A stretch of 64,000 nucleotides of DNA from Burkholderiales bacterium UBA4657 (lineage in GTDB: Bacteria; Pseudomonadota; Gammaproteobacteria; Burkholderiales; Burkholderiaceae_E), in contig DHLX01000026.1 in assembly GCA_002405475.1 (NCBI GenBank), positions 30,807 through 94,806 on the forward strand. Direction: 5' to 3'. Position 1 is the stretch's first letter. The number at the start of each line of letters is the position of its first letter. Shown one piece after another: positions 27,248 through 35,587 of this stretch. Both the position numbers and the translations under genes were made by a program. Under the pieces are notes generated by a model. That model saw only the letters and a list, made by a program, of their open reading frames with translations. It was not told the DNA's origin and did no database searches.

Positions 27248-27729
27248 GTCCGATACAATGGCTAGAACTGGCGTCTTATGCTGTTACGGTCATCGGTCTG
27301 CCTTTTGCGCTCTACGTCTATTGGGCACAACAACGCAAGGAACGTGATAACGAAGAAGACGAAGAATATCAACTGCTGTCAGATGCCTATAATGATTTTT
27401 TGAAAGTGGTGCTGGAAAATCCTGACCTGCGCCTGCGCACGCTAGAGCACGTGGCCAACCGGACTGCTGAACAACTGGAACGCATGACGATCATTTTTGA
27501 AATGCTCATCTCCCTGTTTGAACGTGCGTACATTGTCGCGTACCGCGACCCGATGACAGCAGAGCAACGCCGACGCTGGAGCTCATGGGAGGACTATATG
27601 CGCGAGTGGTGCCGGCGACGCGATTTCCGACAAATGCTACCGCAACTGTTACGCGGTGAAGATCCCGGATTTTCACGCTATATTTTGAATCTTGCAGAGG
27701 AAGAAAGCCATGAAACCACCCCAGGGTAG
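27244..27729 (+). CDS. Unknown protein with N-terminal membrane helix
   Basis: 161 residues that I do not recognise. Residues 7-29 form one membrane helix (ELASYAVTVIGLPFALYVYW), followed by a very acidic and basic charged stretch (QQRKERDNEEDEEYQ) and a helical cytoplasmic domain rich in Arg and Glu, with many aromatic residues (WSSWEDYMREWCRRRDF). No catalytic motif is apparent. It overlaps the acetyltransferase gene by 4 bases and the galU start by about 20, so it is a genuine member of the deacetylase-acetyltransferase-galU operon. A membrane anchor or scaffold is conceivable. Confidence 0.8.
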   Translation: MSPIQWLELASYAVTVIGLPFALYVYWAQQRKERDNEEDEEYQLLSDAYNDFLKVVLENPDLRLRTLEHVANRTAEQLERMTIIFEMLISLFERAYIVAYRDPMTAEQRRRWSSWEDYMREWCRRRDFRQMLPQLLRGEDPGFSRYILNLAEEESHETTPG

Positions 27730-28624
27730 ACCACCAGTACGCAAAGCCATTTTTCCTGTTGCAGGTCTGGGCACTCGATTTTTACCCGCCACCAAGGCCA
27801 TGCCCAAGGAAATGCTGCCCATCGTCGACAAGCCCTTAATTCAATACGCTGTTGAAGAAGCGGTGGCCTCAGGCATTACTGATCTCATTTTCATCACCGG
27901 GCGCAATAAACGTGCGATTGAAGATCATTTTGACGCCGCGCCGGAGCTCGAAGCCGAACTACAAGCCAAGGGCAAGTCACTATTACTTGATGCCGTGCGC
28001 GATATTCTGCCTTCACATGTCAATTGCATTTATATCCGTCAGGCGACGCCGCTCGGACTGGGCCATGCGGTACTCTGTGCCGCCCCAGTGGTAGGCCATG
28101 AACCGTTCGCTGTATTGTTGGCAGATGACCTGATAGACGCCGACACCTCGGTAACACAACAGTTGATTGAGCAATACCATGCCCACCATGGCAGTGTTCT
28201 GGGGGTGCAAGACGTGCCGCGCGAAGATACCCATAAATACGGTATTGTGTCGAGCGAACCGATAGACAACAATACCGTACGCGTAACCGCCATTGTGGAA
28301 AAACCTGCTCCCGAGCAGGCTCCCTCAACCCTCGCGGTAGTGGGACGATATGTGCTTGAACCGGAAATTTTTGATCAGCTACGCACCACACCCCGTGGCC
28401 AAGGCGGTGAAATACAACTGACTGATGCCATTTCGCAACTGCTGAAAGATCGTTCAGTATTTGCCCACCGCTATGCTGGTACGCGCTATGACTGCGGTAG
28501 CAAGCGCGGTTTCTGGCATGCCACCATGATGCTAGGGTTGAAAGACCCGGAAATTGCCGGCATGGCACAAGGCAAACTGCCCGCCCACCTGACGAACGTA
28601 CATACCTTGAAAAAGCAGGCATGA
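27710..28624 (+). CDS. galU: UTP-glucose-1-phosphate uridylyltransferase
   Basis: Makes UDP-glucose for envelope polysaccharides. 304 residues with FPVAGLGTRFLPATKAMPKE (nucleotide-binding loop), DKPLIQYAVEEA, LLADDLID (metal-binding Asp) and the KPAPEQAPS loop. The start chosen is ATG 27710, with GAGGAAG upstream, giving MKPPQGRPPVRKAIFPVAG; a TTG 18 bases upstream is also in frame. The 5' end overlaps the preceding gene, and the stop overlaps the DUF1841 start. Confidence 0.96.
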   Translation: MKPPQGRPPVRKAIFPVAGLGTRFLPATKAMPKEMLPIVDKPLIQYAVEEAVASGITDLIFITGRNKRAIEDHFDAAPELEAELQAKGKSLLLDAVRDILPSHVNCIYIRQATPLGLGHAVLCAAPVVGHEPFAVLLADDLIDADTSVTQQLIEQYHAHHGSVLGVQDVPREDTHKYGIVSSEPIDNNTVRVTAIVEKPAPEQAPSTLAVVGRYVLEPEIFDQLRTTPRGQGGEIQLTDAISQLLKDRSVFAHRYAGTRYDCGSKRGFWHATMMLGLKDPEIAGMAQGKLPAHLTNVHTLKKQA

Positions 28625-29055
28625 TGCTGTTTCAACCCAGTCGCGAGGAAGTCCGGCGTTTTTTTATCGAGGCCTGGAAAAAACAGCAACAACTGGAACT
28701 ATTGAGCCCACTCGAAACGCTGGCAGTGGAATGGGTCAGGGAACATCCCGAATATCATAACGAGATGAATGAAGCGGCGTTGGAACGTGATTACAGCATA
28801 GCGCAGGGTCAGACCAATCCGTTCCTGCATCTAGCGATGCATCTGTCGATCAGCGAACAAACTTCCATCGACCAGCCCCCAGGTATTCGTCATGCGCTGG
28901 AAACCCTGGCACAACGCATTGATAGCCTGCATCTGGCGCATCATCGCGCCATGGAATGTCTGGGGCAAATGTTATGGGAAAGTCAGCGGCGCAACGCGCC
29001 GCCAGAGACAGAAAAATACCTGGAATGTTTGCGGCAGTCCGCCACCAGCCGTTAG
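28621..29055 (+). CDS. DUF1841 family protein
   Basis: 144 residues, soluble and helical. Typical family segments are FQPSREEVRRFFIEAWKK near the start, LETLAVEWVREHPEYH, the TNPFLHLAMHLSISEQ block, SIDQPPGIRHALETL and AMECLGQMLWESQR. The histidine-rich conserved core suggests metal binding, but no function is established that I know of. Starts in the galU stop (ATGA) and ends 4 bases from the convergent cytochrome gene. Confidence 0.92.
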   Translation: MMLFQPSREEVRRFFIEAWKKQQQLELLSPLETLAVEWVREHPEYHNEMNEAALERDYSIAQGQTNPFLHLAMHLSISEQTSIDQPPGIRHALETLAQRIDSLHLAHHRAMECLGQMLWESQRRNAPPETEKYLECLRQSATSR

Positions 29056-29059
29056 CCGG

Positions 29060-29410
29060 TTAGCGTCTTACAACCAGCGGGCCGGGCAAACTGGCCAGGT
29101 AAGCAGCCAGGTCCTGAATATCCTGGTTTGACAGTTGCTGGGCAAAGCCTTGCATCATGGCATTCTTGCGTCCCAGATTTTTGTCATCGGGACGTTGGTA
29201 AGAACGCAGAGTCACCACCAGATAATCATAGTGCTGACCCGCCAAAATCGGAAATTCGCCCGATGTCGGGGATTTGTAGTCGGCGCCATGGCACGAGGCG
29301 CAGGCCTTTTCAGCTGCCAGTTTTTTACCTTTTTCAATATTGCCCCGTGCCATAGCAGGTACTGACAGGGCAAACAGGCTGGCAACCGCCAGAGTCAACA
29401 GAGTTTTCAT
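29060..29410 (-). CDS. Periplasmic monoheme cytochrome c (class I)
   Basis: 116 residues with signal peptide MKTLLTLAVASLFALSVPAMA, one heme-binding site CASCH (about residue 37-41 with the start used here) and a distal methionine candidate in NAMMQGFAQQLS before DLAAYLASL. This is the c4/c553-type fold used as a small soluble electron carrier. A TTG at 29422 is in frame, but the ATG at 29410 starts the signal peptide. Second of two tandem cytochrome genes, 8 bases after the first. Confidence 0.92.
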   Translation of the reverse strand: MKTLLTLAVASLFALSVPAMARGNIEKGKKLAAEKACASCHGADYKSPTSGEFPILAGQHYDYLVVTLRSYQRPDDKNLGRKNAMMQGFAQQLSNQDIQDLAAYLASLPGPLVVRR

Positions 29411-29418
29411 GCGATACC

Positions 29419-29766
29419 TCAACGTTGTTGGCTGTAATAGGCAGCGAGATCAAGAATGTCTTCCTCGCTCAGACTGGCGGCAATAGCACGCATGGACGGA
29501 TGGGTACGCTCGCCTTTCTTATAGGCCCGCAGGGCGGCGGCCAGATAGGCCTCGCTTTGCCCGCCTATTTTGGGCACGCTGTAGACGACCGGAAATGCCG
29601 TTTTGTAGCCTGGAATGGCGTGACAGCCAATACACATGGACACCTTGCTGGCAGCACGCTTGGCATCGCCCTTGGCAGGAGCCGGAGCCGGCGTTTGGCT
29701 TTGAGCATAAGCCGCGCCGGAAACCAAGGCGACAGCCATAAATAGACCCAGGAATGATTTTTTCAT
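29419..29766 (-). CDS. Periplasmic monoheme cytochrome c (class I)
   Basis: 115 residues starting MKKSFLGLFMAVALVSGAAYA, then an Ala/Pro linker, one CIGCH heme site and a distal Met in HPSMRAIAASLSEED. Its C-terminal helix DILDLAAYYS matches that of the neighbouring cytochrome. The two resemble the halves of a diheme c4 cytochrome encoded separately. The longer frame to 29832 is discarded because the signal peptide begins at 29766. Confidence 0.92.
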   Translation of the reverse strand: MKKSFLGLFMAVALVSGAAYAQSQTPAPAPAKGDAKRAASKVSMCIGCHAIPGYKTAFPVVYSVPKIGGQSEAYLAAALRAYKKGERTHPSMRAIAASLSEEDILDLAAYYSQQR

Positions 29767-29831
29767 CGGGATTGAGTTCGGAAATTGACAAACCCTAGGA
29801 TTATAACCTGATAAAGATTGTTGCCCCATCA

Positions 29832-31196
29832 TCAGGCTATTTTGACCGCGCGTTCCATCACTGTCACCAGCCTTTCTGCTGCTTTTTGGGCCTGGTGTGC
29901 GTCCTGCGCCTCGACCATCACGCGTACGACGGGTTCGGTACCCGAGGGTCGAATCAATATCCGGCCCTGATCACCCAGGGCGGCACTGATAGTTTTTTCG
30001 GTATCAACAATGCTGGGGTATGCCTTCCAGTCGAAGCCCTTGGCTACCTTGACGTTAATCAGGGTTTGGGGGAAAAGTTCCAGCCCGCCCAGAAGCTGTT
30101 CCAGACTGCGACCGGCTCGGCGCATGGCAGCCAGGATCTGTAGCGCCGACACAATACCGTCTCCGGTGGTGTGTTTGTCAAGTACCAACAAGTGCCCGGA
30201 ACCTTCGCCCCCCAGTTGCCAACCACGCGCATTGAGTTCTTCCAGCACATAGCGGTCTCCCACCTTGGCGCGTACCAGCGCGGTACCCTGACGTTTCAAA
30301 GCAGACTCGACCGCCAGATTGGTCATGAGAGTACCCACCACGCCGGGCAAGGCGGATTGCTGGCGTCGGTCTTGCGCCAGTAAATATAATAATTCGTCAC
30401 CGTTAAAAATGCGCCCCGCGCTATCGACCATGACCAGGCGGTCTGCATCGCCATCGAGGGCAATGCCAACATCGGCCTGCGCTTGTAATACCTGCTCTTT
30501 CAGGGCTTCGGGGTGGGTGGCGCCGACACCGTCGTTAATATTAAAACCGCTGGGCTGATTCGCCACCGCCGTGACTTTGGCACCGAGTTCGTGAAACACC
30601 GCCGGTGCGGTGTGGTATGCCGCACCGTGGGCGCAGTCGACGACGATATGCAAGCCGCGCAAGTCAAGATCGTTCGGGTAGGTCGATTTGCAAAATTCAA
30701 TATAACGTCCGACGGCATCGTCCAGACGCCTGACCTTACCCAGTTGTGCCGACGGTGCGCAGCCCAAACCGTGTTCGAGCTGTTTTTCCAGCTGCGCTTC
30801 TATCGCCAGCTCGGTGGCATCGGGTAATTTAACCCCGCCGCGTGCAAAAAATTTGATGCCGTTGTCGTCGTAGGGATTATGCGAAGCTGAAATGACGACC
30901 CCAGCACTTAAACGCAAAGCGCGGGTCAAGTAAGCCACGCCAGGTGTGGGTAAAGGCCCGGACAGGATGACATCGACTCCCGCTGACGAAAAACCGGCTT
31001 CCAATGCCGACTCGAGCATATAGCCCGAGATGCGTGTGTCCTTACCGATGAGCACCGTGGGTCGGGCGCCACCGTCTGTGGTTTGCGCCAAGACGCGCCC
31101 GGCGGCGGCTCCCAGTTGCAGGGCAAAGTCGGGGGTAATGGGATAGGTGCCAACACGACCGCGTACGCCGTCGGTGCCAAAATATTTACGTGACAT
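29832..31196 (-). CDS. glmM: Phosphoglucosamine mutase
   Basis: Interconverts glucosamine-6-phosphate and glucosamine-1-phosphate on the way to UDP-GlcNAc for peptidoglycan and LPS. 454 residues with RKYFGTDGVRGRVG at the start, the phosphoserine motif SASHNPYDDNG (Ser105), metal loop ALDGDADRL and the phosphate-binding RPSGTEPVVR near the C-terminus. Third gene of ftsH-folP-glmM, a conserved proteobacterial order; 30 bases after folP. Confidence 0.97.
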   Translation of the reverse strand: MSRKYFGTDGVRGRVGTYPITPDFALQLGAAAGRVLAQTTDGGARPTVLIGKDTRISGYMLESALEAGFSSAGVDVILSGPLPTPGVAYLTRALRLSAGVVISASHNPYDDNGIKFFARGGVKLPDATELAIEAQLEKQLEHGLGCAPSAQLGKVRRLDDAVGRYIEFCKSTYPNDLDLRGLHIVVDCAHGAAYHTAPAVFHELGAKVTAVANQPSGFNINDGVGATHPEALKEQVLQAQADVGIALDGDADRLVMVDSAGRIFNGDELLYLLAQDRRQQSALPGVVGTLMTNLAVESALKRQGTALVRAKVGDRYVLEELNARGWQLGGEGSGHLLVLDKHTTGDGIVSALQILAAMRRAGRSLEQLLGGLELFPQTLINVKVAKGFDWKAYPSIVDTEKTISAALGDQGRILIRPSGTEPVVRVMVEAQDAHQAQKAAERLVTVMERAVKIA

Positions 31197-31226
31197 GAAC
31201 CCGCTCCGTAGTAGTTGGCGCGTATT

Positions 31227-32069
31227 TTATCTGTTCGTCAAAGTCTGCCATAGCGTCAGGGCTTCGACCGTTTCGCGTACATCGTGCACACGTACCAGGT
31301 GTGCGCCCTGCTCTACGGCGTATAGCGCCGCCGCCACACTACCCGCCACTCGTTCAGGTGGTGTACTGTCAGGTTTGCCGGTGTAGTGCGCGATCATGCT
31401 TTTGCGCGAAACACCCACCAGCCAGGGGTAGCCGTCTTGCACCAGTTGTGCCGTGGCCTGTAGCAAGGCCAGATTGTGTTCCGGGCGTTTGCCAAAACCA
31501 AAACCGGGGTCGAGGCATAAACGCGTGCGTGCAATACCGGCCTGTTGCAGCGCCTGCGCGCGCTGCCATAAAAAGCTGCGCACCTCCTTTACCACATCCT
31601 CATAGTGCGGCTGGTCTTGCATGGTGCGTGGCTCGCCCTGCATGTGCATGAGACACAAGCCACAATCACTGTCCGCCACGGCCTCGACCGCACCGGGGGC
31701 ACGAAATGCCTGTATGTCGTTAATGATAGAAGCACCCTGCTCCAGCGCGCGGCGCACGATGTCCGGTTTGACCGTATCAACCGAGACCGGCTTACCCAGC
31801 GCCACGATGGGTGTCAGAACCGGCGCCAGTCGCGCCCATTCTTCCTCCACACTCAAACTTTCAGCACCGGGGCGCGAGCTTTCGGCGCCAAGGTCGATGA
31901 TGTCTGCCCCTTCATGCAGCAGACGCTCGGCGTGGTGGATGGCCGCGCTTGCCTGTTGATACAGGCCGCCATCAGAAAAAGAATCCGGCGTGACGTTGAC
32001 GATACCCATCACGCGCGGGCGTGACAGGTCAAGCTGAAAACGCCCGCACTGCCAGACTAAAGCCGCCAC
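31227..32069 (-). CDS. folP: Dihydropteroate synthase
   Basis: Joins p-aminobenzoate to dihydropterin pyrophosphate in folate synthesis, the target of sulfonamides. 280 residues with RVMGIVNVTPDSFSDGG, DLGAESSRPGAESL, DPGFGFGKRPEHNL and SRKSMIAHY. The start is a GTG at 32069, 5 bases after the ftsH stop; no in-frame ATG precedes the conserved RVMGIVNVT block, and coupling to ftsH translation may compensate for the weak ribosome site. Confidence 0.96.
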   Translation of the reverse strand: MAALVWQCGRFQLDLSRPRVMGIVNVTPDSFSDGGLYQQASAAIHHAERLLHEGADIIDLGAESSRPGAESLSVEEEWARLAPVLTPIVALGKPVSVDTVKPDIVRRALEQGASIINDIQAFRAPGAVEAVADSDCGLCLMHMQGEPRTMQDQPHYEDVVKEVRSFLWQRAQALQQAGIARTRLCLDPGFGFGKRPEHNLALLQATAQLVQDGYPWLVGVSRKSMIAHYTGKPDSTPPERVAGSVAAALYAVEQGAHLVRVHDVRETVEALTLWQTLTNR

Positions 32070-32074
32070 TCCAA

Positions 32075-33967
32075 TCAGACAGGATTGGTCGCTGGCTCAC
32101 CACCGCCCTGGGGGTTGTCGGGTGCAGCGGGTGGCTTGTTATTGTTGTTGCTCACCTTGGGTGGGCGCACTTCCCGTCCGGCCATGATGTCGTTGATCTG
32201 ATCAGCATCGATGGTTTCAAATTCCATCAGGGCATTGACCATATTCTCGACCTTGATACGGTTTTCATTCAACAGGCGTATGGCCAGTGCGTATTGTTCA
32301 TCCAGAATGCGACGAATTTCGAGGTCGATTTTTTGCATGGTCGCCTCAGAAGTGTTGGTAGTCTTGGTAATCGAACGTCCCAGGAATACTTCGCCTTCGT
32401 TTTCTGCGTAAACCATGGGCCCGAGTGCCTCGGTCATGCCGTAACGGGTCACCATGTCACGCGCCAGGTGCGTGGCACGCTCAAAGTCATTACTGGCTCC
32501 GGTAGTCATCTGGTTCAAAAAGACTTCTTCCGCCGCGCGCCCACCAAACAGCATGGCAATTTGTTGCAGCATGAATTCCTTGTCGTAGCCATAGCGGTCG
32601 CGCTCGGGCAGGCTCATGGTCACACCCAGGGCACGGCCGCGCGGAATAATGGTGACCTTATGTACCGGATCACACTTGGGCAACAGTTTGCCGATAATGG
32701 CGTGACCCGACTCATGGTAGGCAGTGGCACGACGTTCCTCTTCTGGCATGACCACGCTCTTGCGCTCGGCACCCATGATGATTTTGTCCTTGGCTTTCTC
32801 AAAATCATTCATGTCAACGGTACGGCCATTGCGACGGGCAGCGAACAAGGCGGCCTCGTTCACCAGGTTGGCCAAATCGGCGCCAGAAAAACCGGGGGTG
32901 CCACGGGCTAGTACGCTCGGATCAACATCTTGCGCCAGCGGCACTTTGCGCATGTGAACTTTCAGAATCTGCTCACGACCGCGAATGTCGGGCAGACTGA
33001 CCACCACCTGACGGTCGAAACGACCGGGACGTAACAGCGCCGGGTCGAGGACGTCAGGGCGGTTCGTGGCCGCGATGACAATAATGCCCTGGCCGGTCTC
33101 GAAACCGTCCATTTCGACCAGCATCTGATTCAGGGTCTGTTCACGCTCGTCATTACCGCCACCCAGCCCAGCACCACGCTGGCGACCGACGGCGTCAATT
33201 TCATCTATGAAAATAATGCACGGCGCATTTTTTTTCGCGGTCTCAAACATGTCGCGCACACGGGCAGCGCCGACACCGACAAACATTTCAACAAAATCGG
33301 AACCGGAAATAGAAAAGAACGGCACCTTGGCCTCACCGGCAATGGCTTTGGCCAGCAAGGTTTTACCTGTACCCGGAGGACCGACCATCAGAACACCACG
33401 TGGAATACGTCCACCCAATTTCTGGAACTTCGACGGATCACGCAAAAATTCGACCAGCTCGACCACATCGTCCTTGGCTTCATCGCAACCAGCAACATCG
33501 GCAAACGTGACCTGGTTGTTGCTGTCGTCAAGCATTTTGGCGCGGCTTTTACCAAAGCTGAAGGCTCCACCGCGACCGCCACCCTGCATCTGGCGCATGA
33601 AGAAAATCCAGACACCAATCAACAGCAGCATCGGGAACCAGCTGACAAAAATACTCATCAGCAGGCTAGGCTCTTCGGGAGGTTTGGCATAGACCTGAAC
33701 ATTGTTGTTCAACAGGTCGCCCATCAGACCGGCATCAGCGGGAGCGGTAATCTGGAATTTGCTGTTGTCCGTTGTAGTGACCAACAACTCGCGCCCCTGA
33801 ATTTCAACCCGGGAAATTTTTCCCGCTTTGATTTCTTCAATAAACTTGGTGTAGCTGACGGCGTCCGTCGCAGGCCGCGCCCGATTTTCAAATTGACGAA
33901 AAACGGTAAACAGAACCAGCGCTATCACCATCCAGATGGCGGCTTTGGAAAGCATGTTTTTGTCCAC
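32075..33967 (-). CDS. ftsH: ATP-dependent zinc metalloprotease FtsH
   Basis: Membrane-bound AAA protease for quality control of membrane and regulatory proteins. 630 residues: two membrane helices (about 8-24 and 100-122) around a periplasmic domain, Walker A GPPGTGKT, Walker B IIFIDEIDAVG, second region of homology, and the zinc site HESGH. The C-terminal tail is Pro/Asn/Gly rich. The start is GTG at 33967: GGAG lies 6 bases upstream, whereas the next ATG (33955) is too far from it. Followed by folP and glmM. Confidence 0.97.
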   Translation of the reverse strand: MDKNMLSKAAIWMVIALVLFTVFRQFENRARPATDAVSYTKFIEEIKAGKISRVEIQGRELLVTTTDNSKFQITAPADAGLMGDLLNNNVQVYAKPPEEPSLLMSIFVSWFPMLLLIGVWIFFMRQMQGGGRGGAFSFGKSRAKMLDDSNNQVTFADVAGCDEAKDDVVELVEFLRDPSKFQKLGGRIPRGVLMVGPPGTGKTLLAKAIAGEAKVPFFSISGSDFVEMFVGVGAARVRDMFETAKKNAPCIIFIDEIDAVGRQRGAGLGGGNDEREQTLNQMLVEMDGFETGQGIIVIAATNRPDVLDPALLRPGRFDRQVVVSLPDIRGREQILKVHMRKVPLAQDVDPSVLARGTPGFSGADLANLVNEAALFAARRNGRTVDMNDFEKAKDKIIMGAERKSVVMPEEERRATAYHESGHAIIGKLLPKCDPVHKVTIIPRGRALGVTMSLPERDRYGYDKEFMLQQIAMLFGGRAAEEVFLNQMTTGASNDFERATHLARDMVTRYGMTEALGPMVYAENEGEVFLGRSITKTTNTSEATMQKIDLEIRRILDEQYALAIRLLNENRIKVENMVNALMEFETIDADQINDIMAGREVRPPKVSNNNNKPPAAPDNPQGGGEPATNPV

Positions 33968-34086
33968 AAGAACTCCAGATCAAAGATTTCAGGATCATTC
34001 TACCCCTACCCGGGGGGTAAATGCAGGCAAATAAGCGCAATTCAACCGCTATTTACAGGGTTAATCGGTAACAAAGCTTGTTTGCC

Positions 34087-34716
34087 TTACTTCAGGACAC
34101 GTCCCAACAGGAAGGTTTCCGAAGATTTATCGCGTGATGCCTTGGGTTTGAGTGGCTTAACGACACGGAATACCCGTTTGAAAGACTCAACTATTTGCGA
34201 ATAGCCGCTACCGTGAAATGCCTTGACCAGCAGGGCACCCTCGGGCTTGAGGTGAGTCTGGGCAAATTCCAGCGCCAGTTCACAGACATGGGCAATGCGC
34301 GCCATATCGGCAGATTCGATACCAGAAAGATTGGGCGCCATATCGGACACCACCAGATCGACCTTATCCTGACCCACCAGCGCGTCGAGTTGTTTCAGCA
34401 CTTCATCTTCACGGAAATCGCCCTGCAAAAAAGTAACATCGGGTACGGCTTCCATCGGCAAAATATCCATAGCAATAATGCGGCCTCGAAGCTCACCCTT
34501 ATCAAGCAATTTGTTGCGCAGATACTGGCTCCAGCTACCCGGCGCCGAGCCCAGATCGACCACCAGCATGCCGGGGCGTAGCAGCTTTTCGGCCTCGTCC
34601 ATTTCCTTCAGCTTATAGGCGGCACGGGCGCGATAGCCCTCTTTTTGCGCCATTTTGACGTACGGATCCTTCAAATGATCCTGTAACCACTGCTTGTTAA
34701 ACTTGTTTTTGGCCAT
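34087..34716 (-). CDS. rlmE: 23S rRNA 2'-O-methyltransferase RlmE (FtsJ)
   Basis: Methylates U2552 of 23S rRNA late in 50S assembly. 209 residues with SAM site VVDLGSAPGSWSQYL, DMLPMEAV region, SDMAPNLSG and VKAFHGSGY containing the K-D-K-E catalytic elements. Its start is 19 bases from the divergent yhbY start, the usual pairing of two ribosome-assembly genes. ftsH lies about 120 bases downstream in the same direction. Confidence 0.97.
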   Translation of the reverse strand: MAKNKFNKQWLQDHLKDPYVKMAQKEGYRARAAYKLKEMDEAEKLLRPGMLVVDLGSAPGSWSQYLRNKLLDKGELRGRIIAMDILPMEAVPDVTFLQGDFREDEVLKQLDALVGQDKVDLVVSDMAPNLSGIESADMARIAHVCELALEFAQTHLKPEGALLVKAFHGSGYSQIVESFKRVFRVVKPLKPKASRDKSSETFLLGRVLK

Positions 34717-34735
34717 GAATGCGACAATACGGTTT

Positions 34736-35209
34736 ATGAAAACTTTAACACTGACTCCCGCCGACCGCGCTGAACTGCGCGCCCGTGCTCACGCACTTCA
34801 CCCTGTCGTCATGATAGGTGCCGACGGTTTGACTCTCGCCGTGCTCAAGGAAGTCGAAGCCGCTCTCAAAGCCCATGAGCTTATCAAGATTCGCGTTTTC
34901 GGCGATGACCGGGAGCAGCGCATTGCTATTTACGAGCGGGTCTGTAGCGCTACCGGCGCGGCACCCGTACAGCATATAGGTAAATTGCTGGTACTGTATA
35001 AGTCGCGGCCAGATGAACCCAAAACCTCAACCAGGACAGACAAAAGGCCGGGGCCCAAAGTAGTCAAGGTGGTCAAACCCTCGAAATCGGGCAAACGTCG
35101 TCCGACCGTGAAAAAAATGACGGTGTTGGGTAATCAGCGCGTAACTGCTGGCGGTAATATCAAGAAAGCTAAACCACGGCAAAAAAGCGTGAAAAAAACG
35201 CTGGCTTGA
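34736..35209 (+). CDS. yhbY: YhbY-type CRM-domain RNA-binding protein
   Basis: Ribosome-assembly factor binding pre-50S particles. The CRM domain covers about residues 1-95 (LTPADRAELRARAHALHPVVMIG, LKEVEAALKAHELIKIRVFGDD, GKLLVLYKS). The remaining 60 residues are a lysine-rich, disordered tail, longer than in the approximately 97-residue E. coli protein. ATG 34736 is used because the CRM domain begins directly there. Confidence 0.93.
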   Translation: MKTLTLTPADRAELRARAHALHPVVMIGADGLTLAVLKEVEAALKAHELIKIRVFGDDREQRIAIYERVCSATGAAPVQHIGKLLVLYKSRPDEPKTSTRTDKRPGPKVVKVVKPSKSGKRRPTVKKMTVLGNQRVTAGGNIKKAKPRQKSVKKTLA

Positions 35210-35283
35210 CGTGCTTATAGCGTCTGTCTAAGCCATTCGTCATATCAATGAGTCTTTTGCAAGTGGTAGATAATTGCAGGCAG

Positions 35284-35491
35284 GTCGAGAGCAGCCAGCC
35301 GAGGGGCGGGGCAAGCGTATGCGGCCGGCTTTGCCGGCTACCCTCGGCTCCTTCGGTTTCCGCCGGGGCGAGCCAAACTCGCTTCCTTCGCTTACGCTCA
35401 GTCGCTCAAACAGTGTCTCGCCCACTGCCCGGCTCAACCTCGTCACCTCGGCTGGACGCATAGCCCCGCCCCTCGGCTGGCTGCTCTCGAC
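35284..35491. repeat. 208-bp element bounded by perfect 29-bp inverted repeats
   Basis: Bases 35284-35312 are exactly the reverse complement of 35463-35491 (arms begin GTCGAGAGCAGCCAGC and end CTGGCTGCTCTCGAC). The roughly 150-bp interior is GC-rich, with a small GCCGGC-TTT-GCCGGC hairpin at 35324-35338 and a further TATGC/GCATA match inside the arms. No convincing gene or target-site duplication is present. The form suits a non-autonomous miniature element or a structured intergenic repeat. It fills most of the 378-base gap between yhbY and hsdR, at the border of the restriction locus. Confidence 0.8.
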
Positions 35492-35587
35492 TTTGGACAT
35501 CGGGTGCTCACCCAGAACCCGACAAACTGATAAATTACACGCTTTGGCAATTCGATAGCCCACAGAAAAAATAAGGGAGCCGTACAG

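Noticed and set aside
32021..32911. 296-codon open frame antisense to ftsH
   Set aside because: Complete overlap with a conserved gene and no domain; a shadow frame.
35270..35500. Target-site duplication flanking the inverted-repeat element
   Set aside because: The bases on either side show no convincing direct repeat.
35240..35563. 107-codon open frame on the minus strand across the inverted-repeat element
   Set aside because: It reads straight through both repeat arms and has no ribosome site. The protein looks like a translated structural repeat, so I keep the element and not a gene.
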